The notes below the pieces were generated by a model. It did not search any database. It had not been told where the DNA came from and worked only from the letters and a program-made list of their open reading frames with translations. Of a stretch of DNA of 64,000 nucleotides, positions 1-12,440 are shown piece by piece; within the stretch, counting starts at the first letter, position 1, and each line of letters opens with the position of its first letter. This stretch comes from Mesocentrotus franciscanus. Lineage: Eukaryota > Echinodermata > Echinoidea > Camarodonta > Strongylocentrotidae. A program made the translations under genes and the position numbers. The stretch spans positions 30,473,047-30,537,046 of the forward strand of contig CP137674.1 of NCBI GenBank assembly GCA_037976565.1, read 5' to 3'.

Positions 1-847
1 TATGAAAGAGGCAATAGTTATTTTTAACTGATGTAGATACAAGTATACAGCATGACAGATAGAGATTCTAGAGAGGGAACATTTCTGGTATGAAACCAAT
101 AGTAGGCCTACAGTATTCAAACAAGCTAATCTTGATTTGGCAGATATATGCACAGTGATTAATTGAATAGTTCTTGAATCTAACAAACCAATGAAGATCT
201 AATCTAGATCTAATCAGAAACTCAGAGAATGGAAACGAATTGTTTTGAATCTGATGTACAGTATTCAAACCCATTCAAACAAGAAAAGGAAAAGGAACAC
301 CAAAGATTTCATGGAAAGATAATAGTGAAGAGAGAAAACAGTAGGCTAAGGATGCTCGAGACAAGAAGTAGAGGGAGGGAGTGTCATCATGGCGCGAAAG
401 TTAGTAACCTCTCATGACGAGGAAAATGTTGACTTAAATAAATAAATGATGATGATGATTATGATGAAATATATACATTTGAAAAATCAATATTGATTCC
501 CTAAAAGAACCAGAAATTGAATTGCTGCTTTGAATATGAAAGACATTAAAAGCAGCAAATCAAGATTCCGATAACCAGGATTATGAAGGCTAACTGAAAT
601 GCGGGGATACTCTAAGCTCTTAACCTGATACACAGTGCATGTGCAATCAAGTAAGTCTATGAGATAACTATAAATTATAAGGGGGAAAATACTATTCTTG
701 CCATGAATCTGATTCACAGTATTAAAACAAGAATCAATGAGATATATAATGATAACCAAGGAAAGCGATATGGATATCATTCTTGCTGTGAATCTGACAT
801 AAGCATTCACAACAGCAAATCACATTATGACAAGTGTTTTGTAAATA

Positions 848-920
848 GAGAGCGAGAGAGAGACAGAGACAGAGAGAGACAGAGAGAGACAGAGAGAGAG
901 AGAGAGAGAGCGAGAGAGAC

Positions 921-964
<44 letters not shown>

Positions 965-976
965 CGCGAGGTAGAG
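848..976. repeat. (GA)n microsatellite
   Basis: Nearly pure GA/GAGACA repeat. The open frame across it (Arg/Glu-rich) is low-complexity and not a gene. Confidence 0.9.
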
Positions 977-1890
977 AGTGAATTCCTTCGGTGAATCTAC
1001 AGCATCTAATCTAGAATTGAAATATGATTATGAAAGAGCATTAGTTATTTTGTTGCGAATCTGATACTATGCAGTGACGAAAATAACCTAAATGTGATGA
1101 AGAGGGGGAAGAAATAATTTTGTTTCAATCTGATAAGCCGACAATCGAATCTAGATTTGATCTAAGTTATAACTATGAAAAGTAACAGAGAGCGGGGAAT
1201 AATAATTGTTTCAAATCTGACATACAATATTTAATGGAGCAGTTTATATAGCATTAACCTTCAAACATAAATCTGAAAGTTAATACAAGAGATGAAATAT
1301 GAATTCGTTCAATGGATCTGATTTATTAATCAACAAACAAGTTAATATCTTCCTCGAAGAAAAATATAAAGCTGATTGTTATTGCTGTGAATCTGATACA
1401 CATTTTAAAGTTAACACCTTATATACACTATAGATTGCTTACAAATTGTTCATTGAAATACAATTGTGGTGAATCTGATATACAGTACACATGGTGAATA
1501 GGATAACACGTTGGAACATCATTTTCGACTACATAAAATCAAACAAATAGGCCCTTTTCATTTTTAGTATTCAAGATGAAGACATAAAAAAAGGGTCTGC
1601 ATTGTTCCTGGGTGAAACAAATATCACAATATAATTTATACATTTTCTTTCTATTCTATTGTTTGCTCTCTTTTTAAAGAGGTATGGTACCGGTATTAAA
1701 ATGGTATTTATATCTACTTATAATAAATACTTACAAAAAGTGAAAGAAAAAAAAGATTGAATCTGATATATATTAAACATGGTGAATATGAACATCATCA
1801 AGAAAAGGAACAACTTTGAACATTCCCCCCACCCCTGAAAAAAAAATATCGCAGGAATAATGGAGACCCTTTTTTTTAAATTTCATGACT

Positions 1891-1940
1891 AAATCCAACT
1901 TAGAGTTAAGTTGGACTTAGGATCTTTGTGAAACACCCCC
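1891..1940. mobile_element. Solo terminus of the 'gtgtttcacaaagatcctaa' MITE
   Basis: This segment matches one terminal arm of the complete inverted-repeat element at 13238-13549 (ends in 'ggatctttgtgaaacacc'). No opposite arm is visible upstream, so it is a truncated copy. Confidence 0.55.
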
Positions 1941-2289
1941 CTGATTTGGTAAGCCATCATCATAAAGAGTAACAATACAAAATGGGGAAATAAGTAAATC
2001 TTGTTATGAATCTTACACAGAGTATGCAAATAGATATCATTTTTAAAAGAAAAAAAGAGTAATGTATAATTTGTCCATATATGCTATAGACTTTGTGACT
2101 CTAGAATGAAATGAAAAGTTGTCACCAGAACAAAAACTGGAACTTTTAAGAAAAAAGGATAACGCTAAAAAAAGAAGAGAAGACATGACATCCAAAAAGG
2201 AAGATATGTCAAGAGAGTCTGTGGTGTTATGGCATCCATTGTAACCTATGCTAAACCCTACCAAAATAGAAACAAAGAACACTAATAAA

Positions 2290-2504
2290 ATTCTGCCCAA
2301 AGTAGAAAAATAGCCTAGAAAGAAAATAGTTATATACGCACTCGCGATACCTCACCTTCACGGCCACCGTACTTACTTAAGGTTAGGGTTAGCGTTGGTT
2401 GAATTTTAGGCGTTTTTTCAGGAAAATGAAAAACTTTTTCTTACCGTGTGTAAGTACGGTGGCACTATTCTCTTTCCAGGCTATTTTTCTACTTTGGGCA
2501 GAAT
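2290..2504. mobile_element. Inverted-repeat MITE-like element
   Basis: The arms 2290-2330 and 2464-2504 are 41 bp each and reverse-complementary with about two mismatches ('attctgcccaaagtagaaaa' at the outer ends). Inside, 2363-2376 and 2450-2463 form a second complementary pair ('gccaccgtacttac'). No obvious target-site duplication and no coding capacity. Confidence 0.7.
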
Positions 2505-2584
2505 CCGGAGAATTACCAATGACACGATATCACTGGTGGTCATTGAATTAAGAGAACCCTTTGAGAAAGAAAAAAGAAGCTAAA

Positions 2585-2706
2585 CCTGACAGGGCGTGCC
2601 GTTCACACACAGTTTAAGGGACAAGGCCCCGTGGGCACATCATTCACAGGTCACCATCTCCCAATCAGGTATTCCTACACTTCACTCATTGCCATGACCA
2701 CCAGAA
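2585..2706 (+). repeat. Solo monomer of the 150-bp satellite
   Basis: Contains 'gcgtgccgttcac', 'cagtttaaggg', 'catcattcacaggtcaccat' and a 3' extension 'tacacttcactcattgccat' that typical array monomers lack but the last array monomer (8526-8645) has. It is a diverged outlier separated from the array by about 1 kb. Confidence 0.75.
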
Positions 2707-3715
2707 AATGAAACTATCCATAAAAGGCTTGGTAACTGATCCAGAACGAACGCATTTCCTTGAAGCAATCCAAATCTTGAAATTCTCGGGGAAATGGCCG
2801 CTGGGGCAGAACTCCAGCCAGAGTCGGCTTCTATTTTAGTAGAATTCCAGAAGGAGTTCAGTTCTTGATCAATAAATTTGCACAAACCAGTGTGGATGAT
2901 CACAAAATATAGATCAGGTTGTCCTCACACAAGGTGCCTCATCCAGCAAGATATTAAAAAACTCAATGGATGAAGAAATGATAGTAACATATGCACAAAG
3001 TGATGCGACATTCCTCCAGTGACTTAAGGAAACATTGGTGATGTATACTCCGTGACAGGATAGGGGTATATGCCCTATTGTAGATGATACATAATATGAG
3101 CTGAGGTTGTCCACTCATACTTGATTTAGGTAATTATATAACGGCTTTTTGCTGTCATTTGGACAAATATCCAAGATGCAACAAGACCTGGAGCTGTATT
3201 CTGAAAACTATGTTACCTCTCATGTTGGGGGAAATGATGTTCCTTTTTATAACAAACTAAAATCACGGGGAACAAACACTTATATGGTGCTTACGCAAAT
3301 GTCTCTTATTTATGCGCAAATCGCAAATACACCCAGTTTTGCGCAGACATTATATAACCAATGACTTTGTTCTATTTGATTTGTTATGACAATTAACATT
3401 ACTTTAATAACAAAAGATAGATAATTTTTCAGAATACCCATGTCCCCTGGATAACGTTTTGCTGCACTGAGTGCAATATGCAGTATTTTACTAGCAAACA
3501 TTAATAGTATAATACGTTTTACAAAATTCTAGGATTTCGCAGATGTACGTGTTTCATTTTTTTAAAATTCAAGTTGAAGGAAATGTAAAGGATATAAAAA
3601 CTTTGCACCATTCCTAGTTCAAAATCTCAAAAAGCTCTTTTATTTTCTGTTCCTGTTCACCCAATTTCACGATAACAAGCGAATTGAGATAAGTTTTAAA
3701 AATACTAATTTCTGA
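2707..3715. other. No gene or recognisable element
   Basis: Only short chance open frames on both strands. I see no splice-supported exons, tRNA-like folds or terminal inverted repeats here. Confidence 0.5.
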
Positions 3716-6700
3716 CTGGGCGTGCCGTTCACCTACAGTTTAAGGGGCAAGGCCCGGTAGGCTCATCATGCACAGGTCACCTCTCATGTTATAGAAATTA
3801 ATACACTAAGCCCTAACATAATATACGATAACAAAAGAGCATTCTGACTGGGCGTGCCGTTCACCTACAGTTTAAAGGTACTATGTCCCATTTGCAGGCC
3901 AAAAAATGAAAAGGTTAAATTCCAACGGCATTTGAAAGACAATACTAATTTAGAACTTCCCTAAAAAAAAGGGGGCTTGAAAATGTCTTTAAGTGGGAAA
4001 ATAACGACTATTAGTTGTCGAATCGACTTTCGTGCTATAGAGCCAAAAAGTGTAATAGTCTGATTTTCAGACCATTGTACCGAATGGTCGTACGTTTTGT
4101 GCTGCGCAAAGATTCAATCAGTTTAATTTTGGCCATTACAAGAAGTGGGTTATTGATGTAGACAAATGCTCATGTACCCTTTACAGCTCATTTTATGTAT
4201 GTTATTACCAAAGAAGATAAAAAAGCCAGTCACTCACTCAATAGTGTCTGACAGTGAAGTCTAGCAAGTAAACGGGTTTCCTTGCATAATTTGAATATTA
4301 GGACACTGCTAACGTTTAAATTTCACAGATAGGACATACATGACATATTCATAATTCCTGCAAAGTTCTACAGAATTTGATGTTGGCTGCAAAAGGGTCA
4401 TCTTTAAGGGGCAGAGCCCGGTAGGCTCATCATTCACATGCCACCATCTCCCAGTTAGAAATTAATACACTAGCCCCAACATATATACATACAATTAAAA
4501 AAATAATCTGACTTGGCGTGCCGTTCACCTACTGTTTAATGGGGCAGAGCCCGGTAGGCTCATCATTCACAGGCCACCATCTCCCAGTCAAAAAATTAAT
4601 GCACTAAGCCCTAACATAATATATAAACATACAATAAAAAAAGCATCTGACTGAGCGTGCCGTTCACCTACAGTTTAAGGGGCAGGGCCCGGTAGGCTCA
4701 TCATTCACAGGTCATCATCTCCCAGCCAAAAAATTAATGCACTAAGCCCTAACATAATATATATACATATGCCTACAATAAAATAAAAAAGCATCTGACT
4801 GAGCGTGCCGTTCACCTACAGTTTAAGGGGCAGGGCCCGGTAGGCTCATCATTCACAGGCCACCATCTCCCAGTCAAAAATTAATGCACTAAGCCCTAAC
4901 ATAACATATACATATAATAACAAAAAGCATATGACTTGGCGTGCCGTTCACCTACAGTTTAAGGGGCAGGGCCCGGTAGGCTCATCATTCACAGGCCACC
5001 ATCTTCCAGTCAAAAATTAATGCACTAAGCCCTAACATAATATATATATACATACAATAAAATAAAAAAGGCATCTGACTGAGCGTGCCGTTCACCTACA
5101 GTTTAAGGGGCAGGGCCCGGTAGGCTCATCATTCACAGGTCATCATCTCCCAGTCAAAAATTAATGCACTAAGCCCTAACATAATATATATTATATAGGC
5201 CTACAATAAAATTAAAAAGCATCTGACTGAGCGTGCCGTTCACCTACAGTTTAAGGGGCAGGGCCCGGTAGGCTCATCATTCACAGGCCACCATCTCCCA
5301 GTCAAAAATTAATGCACTAAGCCCTAACATAATATATATAATTATATAGGCCTACAATAAAATTAAAAAAGCATCTGACTGAGCGTGCCGTTCACCTACA
5401 GTTTAAGGGGCAGGGCCCGGTAGGCTCATCATTCACAGGCCACCATCTCCCAGTCAAAAAATTAATGCACTAAGCCCTAACATAATATATATAATTATAT
5501 AGGCCTACAATAAAATAAAAAGCATCTGACTGAGCGTGCCGTTCACCTACAGTTTAAGGGGCAGGGCCCGGTAGGCTCATCATTCACAGGCCACCATCTC
5601 CCAGTCAAAAATTAATGCACTAAGCCCTAACATAATATATATAATTATATAGGCCTACAATAAAATAAAAAAAGCATCTGACTGAGCGTGCCGTTCACCT
5701 ACAGTTTAAGGGGCAGGGCCCGGTAGGCTCATCATTCACAGGCCACCATCTCCCAGTCAAAAATTAATGCACTAAGCCCTAACATAATATAATAAAATAA
5801 AAATAAAAAGCATCTGACTGGGCGTGCCTTTCACCTACAGTTTAAGGGACAGTGCCCGGTAGGCTCATCATTCACAGGCCACCATCTCCCAGTCAAAAAT
5901 TAATGCACTAAGCCCTAACATAATATATATATACATACAATAAAAAAAAAGCATCTGACTGAGCGTGCCGTTCACCTAGAGTTTAAGGGGCAGGGCCCGG
6001 TAGGCTCATCATTCACAGGCCACCATCTCCCAGTCAAAAATTAATGCACTAAGCCCTAACATAACATATACATATAATAACAAAAAGCATATGACTTGGC
6101 GTGCCGTTCACCTACAGTTTAAGGGGCAGGGCCCGGTAGGCTCATCATTCACAGGCCACCATCTTCCAGTCAAAAATTAATGCACTAAGCCCTAACATAA
6201 TATATATATACATACAATTAAATAAAAAAGGCATCTGACTGAGCGTGCCGTTCACCTACAGTTTAAGGGGCAGGGCCCGGTAGGCTCATCATTCACAGGT
6301 CATCATCTCCCAGTCAAAAATTAATGCACTAAGCCCTAACATAATATATATAATTATATAGGCCTACAATAAAATTAAAAAAAGCATCTGACTGAGCGTG
6401 CCGTTCACCTACAGTTTAAGGGGCAGGGCCCGGTAGGCTCATCATTCACAGGCCACCATCTCCCAGTCAAAAAATTAATGCACTAAGCCCTAACATAATA
6501 TATATAATTATATAGGCCTACAATAAAATAAAAAAGCATCTGACTGAGCGTGCCGTTCACCTACAGTTTAAGGGGCAGGGCCCGGTAGGCTCATCATTCA
6601 CAGGCCACCATCTCCCAGTCAAAAAATTAATGCACTAAGCCCTAACATAATATATATAATTATATAGGCCTACAATAAAATAAAAAAAAGCATCTGACTG

Positions 6701-8640
6701 AGCGTGCCGTTCACCTACAGTTTAAGGGGCAGGGCCCGGTAGGCTCATCATTCACAGGCCACCATCTCCCAGTCAAAAATTAATGCACTAAGCCCTAACA
6801 TAATATAATAAAATAAAAAAAAAAGCATCTGACTGGGCGTGCCTTTCACCTACAGTTTAAGGGACAGTGCCCGGTAGGCTCATCATTCACAGGCCACCAT
6901 CTCCCAGTCAAAAATTAATGCACTAAGCCCTAACATAATATATATATACATACAATAAAAAAAGCATCTGACTGAGCGTGCCGTTCACCTACAGTTTAAG
7001 GGGCAGGGCCCGGTAGGCTCATCATTCACAGGCCACCATCTCCCAGTCAAAAATTAATGCACTAAGCCCTAACATAACATATACATATAATAACAAAAAG
7101 CATATGACTTGGCGTGCCGTTCACCTACAGTTTAAGGGGCAGGGCCCGGTAGGCTCATCATTCACAGGCCACCATCTTCCAGTCAAAAATTAATGCACTA
7201 AGCCCTAACATAATATATATATACATACAATTAAATAAAAAAGGCATCTGACTGAGCGTGCCGTTCACCTACAGTTTAGGGGCAGGGCCCGGTAGGCTCA
7301 TCATTCACAGGTCATCATCTCCCAGTCAAAAATTAATGCACTAAGCCCTAACATAATATATATATATAGGCCTACAATAAAATTAAAAAGCATCTGACTG
7401 AGCGTGCCGTTCACCTACAGTTTAAGGGGCAGGGCCCGGTAGGCTCATCATTCACAGGCCACCATCTCCCAGTCAAAAATTAATGCACTAAGCCCTAACA
7501 TAATATATATAATTATATAGGCCTACAATAAAATAAAAAAAGCATCTGACTGAGCGTGCCGTTCACCTACAGTTTAAGGGGCAGGGCCCGGTAGGCTCAT
7601 CATTCACAGGCCACCATCTCCCAGTCAAAAAATTAATGCACTAAGCCCTAACATAATATATATAATTATATAGGCCTACAATAAAATAAAAAAGCATCTG
7701 ACTGAGCGTGCCGTTCACCTACAGTTTAAGGGGCAGGGCCCGGTAGGCTCATCATTCACAGGCCACCATCTCCCAGTCAAAAATTAATGCACTAAGCCCT
7801 AACATAATATAATAAAATAAAAAATAAAAAAGCATCTGACTGGGCGTGCCTTTCACCTACAGTTTAAGGGACAGTGCCCGGTAGGCTCATCATTCACAGG
7901 CCACCATCTCCCAGTCAAAAATTAATGCACTAAGCCCTAACATAATAATATACATACAATAAAAAAAAAAGCATCTGACTGAGCGTGCCGTTCACCTACA
8001 GTTTAAGGGGCAGGGCCCGGTAGGCTCATCATTCACAGGCCACCATCTCCCAGTCAAAAATTAATGCACTAAGCCCTAACATAACATATACATATAATAA
8101 CAAAAAGCATATGACTTGGCGTGCCGTTCACCTACAGTTTAAGGGGCAGGGCCCGGTAGGCTCATCATTCACAGGCCACCATCTCCCAGTCAAAAATTAA
8201 TGCACTAAGCCCTAACATAATATATATATACGTACAATAAAAAAAAAAGCATCTGACTGAGCGTGCCGTTCACCTACAGTTTAAGGGGCAGGGCCCGGTA
8301 GGCTCATCATTCACAGGCCACCATCTCCCAGTCAAAAATTAATGCACTAAGCCCTAACATAATATATATACATACAATTAAAAAAGCATCTGACTGAGCG
8401 TGCCGTTCACCTACAGTTTAAGGGGCAGGGCCCGGTAGGCTCATCATTCACAGGCCACCATCTCCCAGTCAAAAATTAATGCACTAAGCCCTAACATAAT
8501 ATAAATACAATAAAAAAAAAAAAAGCATCTGACTGAGCGTGCCGTTCACCTACAGTTTAAGGGGCAGGGCCCGGTAGGCTCATCATCACAGGCCACCATT
8601 TTCCAGTCAGGCATTACCTACACTACACTCAATGCCATGA
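3716..8640 (+). repeat. Satellite array, ~31 monomers of ~130-160 bp, with higher-order structure
   Basis: Each monomer has a GC-richer conserved core ('gcgtgccgttcacctacag', 'ggggcagggcccggtaggct', 'catcattcacaggccacc') followed by 'aaaattaatgcactaagccc' and a variable AT-rich linker ('ataatatata', often with 'aggcctacaata'). Monomers start near 3720, 3848, 4509, 4638, 4798, 4932, 5077, 5226, 5376, 5526, 5685, 5815, 5957, 6092, 6237, 6388, 6540, 6697, 6832, 6968, 7109, 7247, 7396, 7548, 7698, 7840, 7976, 8113, 8256, 8391 and 8530. Variant monomers recur in register, showing a higher-order repeat. The two leftmost monomers are the most diverged, and one is interrupted by an insertion (3876-4403). 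No coding capacity. Confidence 0.95.
3876..4403. mobile_element. TTAA-flanked insertion inside the satellite
   Basis: A monomer is split inside 'cagtttaaggggcag': TTAA at 3872-3875 precedes the insert and TTAA at 4404-4407 follows it, after which the monomer resumes. The ends are loosely inverted ('tgtcccatttgcag' against the reverse complement of 'ctgcaaaaggg'). A TTAA duplication is the hallmark of piggyBac-type insertion. The 528-bp insert has no transposase, so it is a non-autonomous element if the reading is right. Confidence 0.65.
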
Positions 8641-9329
8641 CCAAGCTTATCAAGCACATTTTATACAGTATTCAAACATGTCATAATTTGACAAACTAAT
8701 GGCGAGGGACTTAGATATACAGTATTCAAACAAAGCAAATTTGTACATTACGTTCTAACGCATATAGAAATAGAAAACGGAATTATAGATTCTTGTGAAT
8801 ATGTTAAGGGTAAAGCAATGAATAAAACTTTGTGGTGAATATAGGAACATAAATTCAAACATCACTCCCACCACCCCCCTTCCCCCCCAAAAAAAATCAA
8901 AGAAATATGGCGTAATCTTTAATAGGGTAAGCATCATATCATTCCTAGGTGAAAAGTTATGTGGGTTGATAACTTTCCACTTTGTTCCTATTCATTGTAA
9001 TCGTTTCTCTTCACCGTTATTAAGTACAGTATACAAACGAATCTATAAATACATAATTAAGATACTGAAAATATAGAATACTCCCTGCTTTACCGCTGCC
9101 AAACAGTGTTCACAAGAGCAAGAAGAAAATCGTTATGGTGAATATACAATGTACTGCATTCAAACAAGGCAAAACCATGGTAAAACAAGGCAAAACCATG
9201 GTAAAACAAGTCAAAACCATGGTAAATCAAGTTTCATATCTATAAAATGTCACAAAAATAGTAAGACAGAGAGGCAAAATACCATTCTGTACCTGATGAA
9301 CAGTATTCGAACAAGCAAATCTGTATAAT
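8641..9329. repeat. Degenerate repeat field resumes
   Basis: 'acagtattcaaac' phrases occur at about 8665, 8716, 9018, 9136 and 9290, as in 1-2040. No gene seen. Confidence 0.5.
9164..9230 (+). repeat. Short tandem repeat, ~21 bp x 3
   Basis: 'caaggcaaaaccatggtaaa' is repeated three times with one or two changes. Confidence 0.8.
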
Positions 9330-9556
9330 AGGGACGTTTAGATTTACACGACGAGAACGTGGACTGCTACGTGGACTGCTACGTGGACATCCTTTTAAGG
9401 CAATGTGACGTCATTTTAAGGCACTGCCTGGCACTGACAGTCTGCCCGGCAGTGCCTTAAAAGGACGTCACATTGCCTTAAAAGGATGTCACATTGCCTT
9501 AAAAGGATGTCACAGCTAGCAGTCCACGTTCTCGTCGTGCAAATCTAAAAGTCCCT
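9330..9556. mobile_element. Fold-back MITE (227 bp)
   Basis: Outer arms of about 39 bp start 'agggacgtttagatttacac' on the left, and the right end is the reverse complement with two changes ('aatctaaaagtccct'). Inner repeats 'ccttttaaggcaatgtgac' also appear in both orientations, so nearly the whole element folds on itself. No coding capacity. Confidence 0.85.
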
Positions 9557-9620
9557 TATACAACAAGACAGAAATATATAGGAACAAAAATAAGAACGTG
9601 AGATTTCAACAATAAAATCT

Positions 9621-9695
9621 CATGAATAATTCAGACCCCATTCCATTTCATATTGGTACCAAAACAAATGAAATGGAATGGCTTCAACATTCATG
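9621..9695. repeat. Small hairpin
   Basis: 'ccattccatttcat' (14 nt) pairs with 'atgaaatggaatgg' across a 16-nt loop, and outer 'catgaat'/'attcatg' also pair. A pre-miRNA is conceivable by size (75 nt), but the internal loop is large and asymmetric. Confidence 0.5.
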
Positions 9696-11556
9696 GGTGT
9701 TTACAATAGAACATACAATACCAACATAGGAGTTGCTATGTCAGACGTGCTGTAGCATCACCAGGACAAAAAGGCAATTCTTTTGTGAGCATGTGCTGAG
9801 CTGGGGAAAGTTACACACCACTGTCTCTTGTTAGCTCACTAATGATTGACAGATGATGTCACAAGATGAATGAGATCTGGAGCTTTTTTCTTAGGGTGGA
9901 GCTTAGCAGGTCTGAGAAAATTATTTTTAAAAATATTAAAAACTCTATAAAATATATTTAGATGTTTCAATAACAAAATATGAGTTGTTTGCAGTCCTGC
10001 ACATCAACATGAATCAACTTTATATTTGGATGTCACCCGACCTTTAATGAAAGAGAAGGAGAAGAGACTAAGAATACAATAGGCAAATACATGATAAAAG
10101 AATAAGCTATGAGACAATGAGGAAGAGAGAATGGGAAAGATGGTTAAGCGATGAATAACGGAGGATGGGTATATAAGGGAGGGTGATTGAGAGAGGATGA
10201 GGCAGTGGCGGATCCAGGGGGGAGGGATAACAATCGGAAAGCAGATACATAACAGGACGAGGGTAAGATTAGGAAGAAGGATGGGTAAGAAATCAAAACC
10301 CAGGTATTCAGCAGTTGTCAGTTTATTAAACAACATGTCACACTATACATATCCCACTATAGTCTCTACAGGAATAGAGGTAAACAGATCTGGTGAGTAG
10401 GAACATTTCTAAAGAAACAGGGGTATGGAATGATTAAACATGAAATACTTGGCTGCTCAGTGATTTATGAAAGAGAAAGAAAAAATATATAATATTGGTC
10501 TTTGGACTTATTTTTCTCTGTTAATTTGCCGAGAACGTCTAGATACAAACAATGTGCCATTTGCTTCAAGGTTTAGTAGGTCCTAAGGAAGCCCTGTACC
10601 AAAAATGGTGCTTTTATCCGGCAAGTGACGATAATCGATAAATTTGACGCTAAGCCACCTGACTATAAAGAGGTCATTATAACTAATGAGTAATGCTATC
10701 GAGTTAACAGCCCCACCAAAGCTTGAATTAGCCCTAAAAACAAGGGGAGTGATATTTGACATATTCGCTGTTGATCATCTTTTATTCATTGGTAACGAAT
10801 ATGGGATTCCGATAGCATGCTATGGACAAATTACTTTTGGTTTGTCCAAATGGAAATAGGATTTATTATGCACGTTGTTGTTGTTATTTTTGTTTTAATT
10901 TTTTGACGTGTATCATTCAATTATGAATATTGACGCCTAAATCTATTCGCATTAACCACAATAAAAGGAAGAAGAAAGAAAGATAGAAAAAAAAATCTAC
11001 GGTGCACAATTTCCCGCAATTTGAGGAGATTCTCGACAGGCTGTCGGCATAAATCGTTGGCCGTTTTATATGTATTTCTGGCCAGCCAGGTTCGGTACGT
11101 TGAATAGACTATTTGGCTTGCACATACAATATGCAATTATATTCCCTTTGCTTAGGATATCAAGCAGTCGTTTTTTTGTTTTTCTTTAGTAAACACAATT
11201 GCACATAGTAAAGGCATAACAAATAATTTAAGTCTACAATTATAATTATGTATTTTTCTGCATGATTTGCTCAGTTTTCTACAATGTTTAGATATGCACA
11301 TCAATTTGTAGTTTAGATTGATTGGTCAATATTGTAATAAAAAATAATTTTCATAAAAGACCAAATATCATTTTTTAAAGGCCTCACAAGTGACTTCAGA
11401 TTGATTTTAGAAAAGGGAAACAATAGTTGTATTTCCTTTGAAACTACTTACCAACAGTAGGCTACGACTCAGGGTGCACTGTACTGAACAGGAAGGAGAA
11501 GAACAACTTTCTCGTGTGCTTCCCAGAATCCTCACAAATTAACCACGACCGATTGC
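9696..11556. other. No gene; one possible hAT-like end
   Basis: No supported exon. The string 'cagtggcggatccagg' at about 10203-10218 looks like the terminus of a hAT-type element, but I find no matching right end. The rest is unremarkable AT-rich sequence. Confidence 0.4.
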
Positions 11557-11564
11557 CAACGGAC

Positions 11565-11785
11565 CAGGCGCGTACGCAGGGGGGCAATTTTTTTAATGTG
11601 TGTGTTTCGGAGGAAACCCCCCTCCCTTTTTTTTCAAGTGTAAAAAAATAATAATAATAAAGGGTGAAAAAACTGACCTTACTCCCCACTGAACAAATGA
11701 TCGGTCGGTATACTTTTCAAATTTCCGGGACAAAAAATTGCGCTCTTAGCCCCTCCCCGTTGAAAAAATCCTACGTACGCCACTG
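11565..11785. mobile_element. hAT-type MITE with 8-bp target duplication
   Basis: The element is bounded by 'caggcgcgtacgcagg' and 'cctacgtacgccactg' (13 of 16 positions complementary). It is flanked on both sides by the identical 8-bp direct repeat 'caacggac' (11557-11564 and 11786-11793). An 8-bp duplication with a CAG-G-GCGTACG-type terminus is characteristic of the hAT superfamily. Its 221 bp carry no transposase. Confidence 0.85.
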
Positions 11786-12440
11786 CAACGGACTATAAGT
11801 GTTAAAATGAATTTAGGAAAATATTCCCTTACTGTTTGTGTTGCCAGCACTGGAATACCATCCAAGGCTTGGGGTGCCTAGCTCTTGCACCAAGAACCCT
11901 GGCGGGTGTACCAGGCGCCTTCAGTCCACACTGGTAAGCCATCGTTCACTATACGTGAAGTAAGAACTAACCGAAGCAAAGTATAGAAAGTCCACGAAAC
12001 GAAGCAAGCTAGTAAGTAACCTCCAAACGGCGGTTTGCACTCTTGTGCGTAACCTCGCCTCCATATCCTTCAGAGGTTTCTTTGAATGGGTAATTAAAAT
12101 ACATCACGTGGTTCGTGATGGCGAACCAATCACGTTCGAGCTTTTCAGGGCGTACAACTAAATTCCTTTGGCTTTGACCATTAAAGTTAGGAATGCATTA
12201 ACAATACGCCAACGCTTTGCAACGGCGCGAACGGTGTGTCCTAAACGCCATCCTTTGTTACATATTATATAGGCCACATTTTAGATTTAAGTATGGTTTA
12301 GGCCTATTGCTTTTTGAACGAGCTCAACCTGTAAGCTACATGGTATTGTAAGAATGCTGATTAACATACGACTTACGAATGTCATTCAAATACATGACAT
12401 GTAGGCTACTTAAAATCTGCTAACATGAATAGCACTATTT
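11786..12440. other. No gene or element seen
   Basis: Ordinary sequence without supported exons or inverted repeats. Confidence 0.4.

Larger units (their letters stand above)
1..2040. repeat. Degenerate old repeat field ('gaatctgatatacagtattcaaac' family)
   Basis: No gene seen. The phrase 'gaatctgatatacagtattc', or worn versions of it, recurs at about 112, 249, 705, 790, 1055, 1205, 1388, 1472, 1758 and 2010, often followed by 'aaacaagcaaatct'. Spacing is irregular (about 60-250 bp), so this looks like an ancient, decayed tandem family rather than a live satellite. The same phrases return at 8660-9330, beyond the younger satellite array. Confidence 0.6.

Noticed and set aside
3716..8640. CRISPR-like regular repeats
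   Set aside because: Monomers are 130-160 bp with only AT-rich variable linkers in a eukaryotic genome; this is a satellite.
9621..9695. microRNA precursor
   Set aside because: Size fits, but the internal loop is large and asymmetric and the seed is not one I recognise; small-RNA reads with 5'-uniform ends would be needed.
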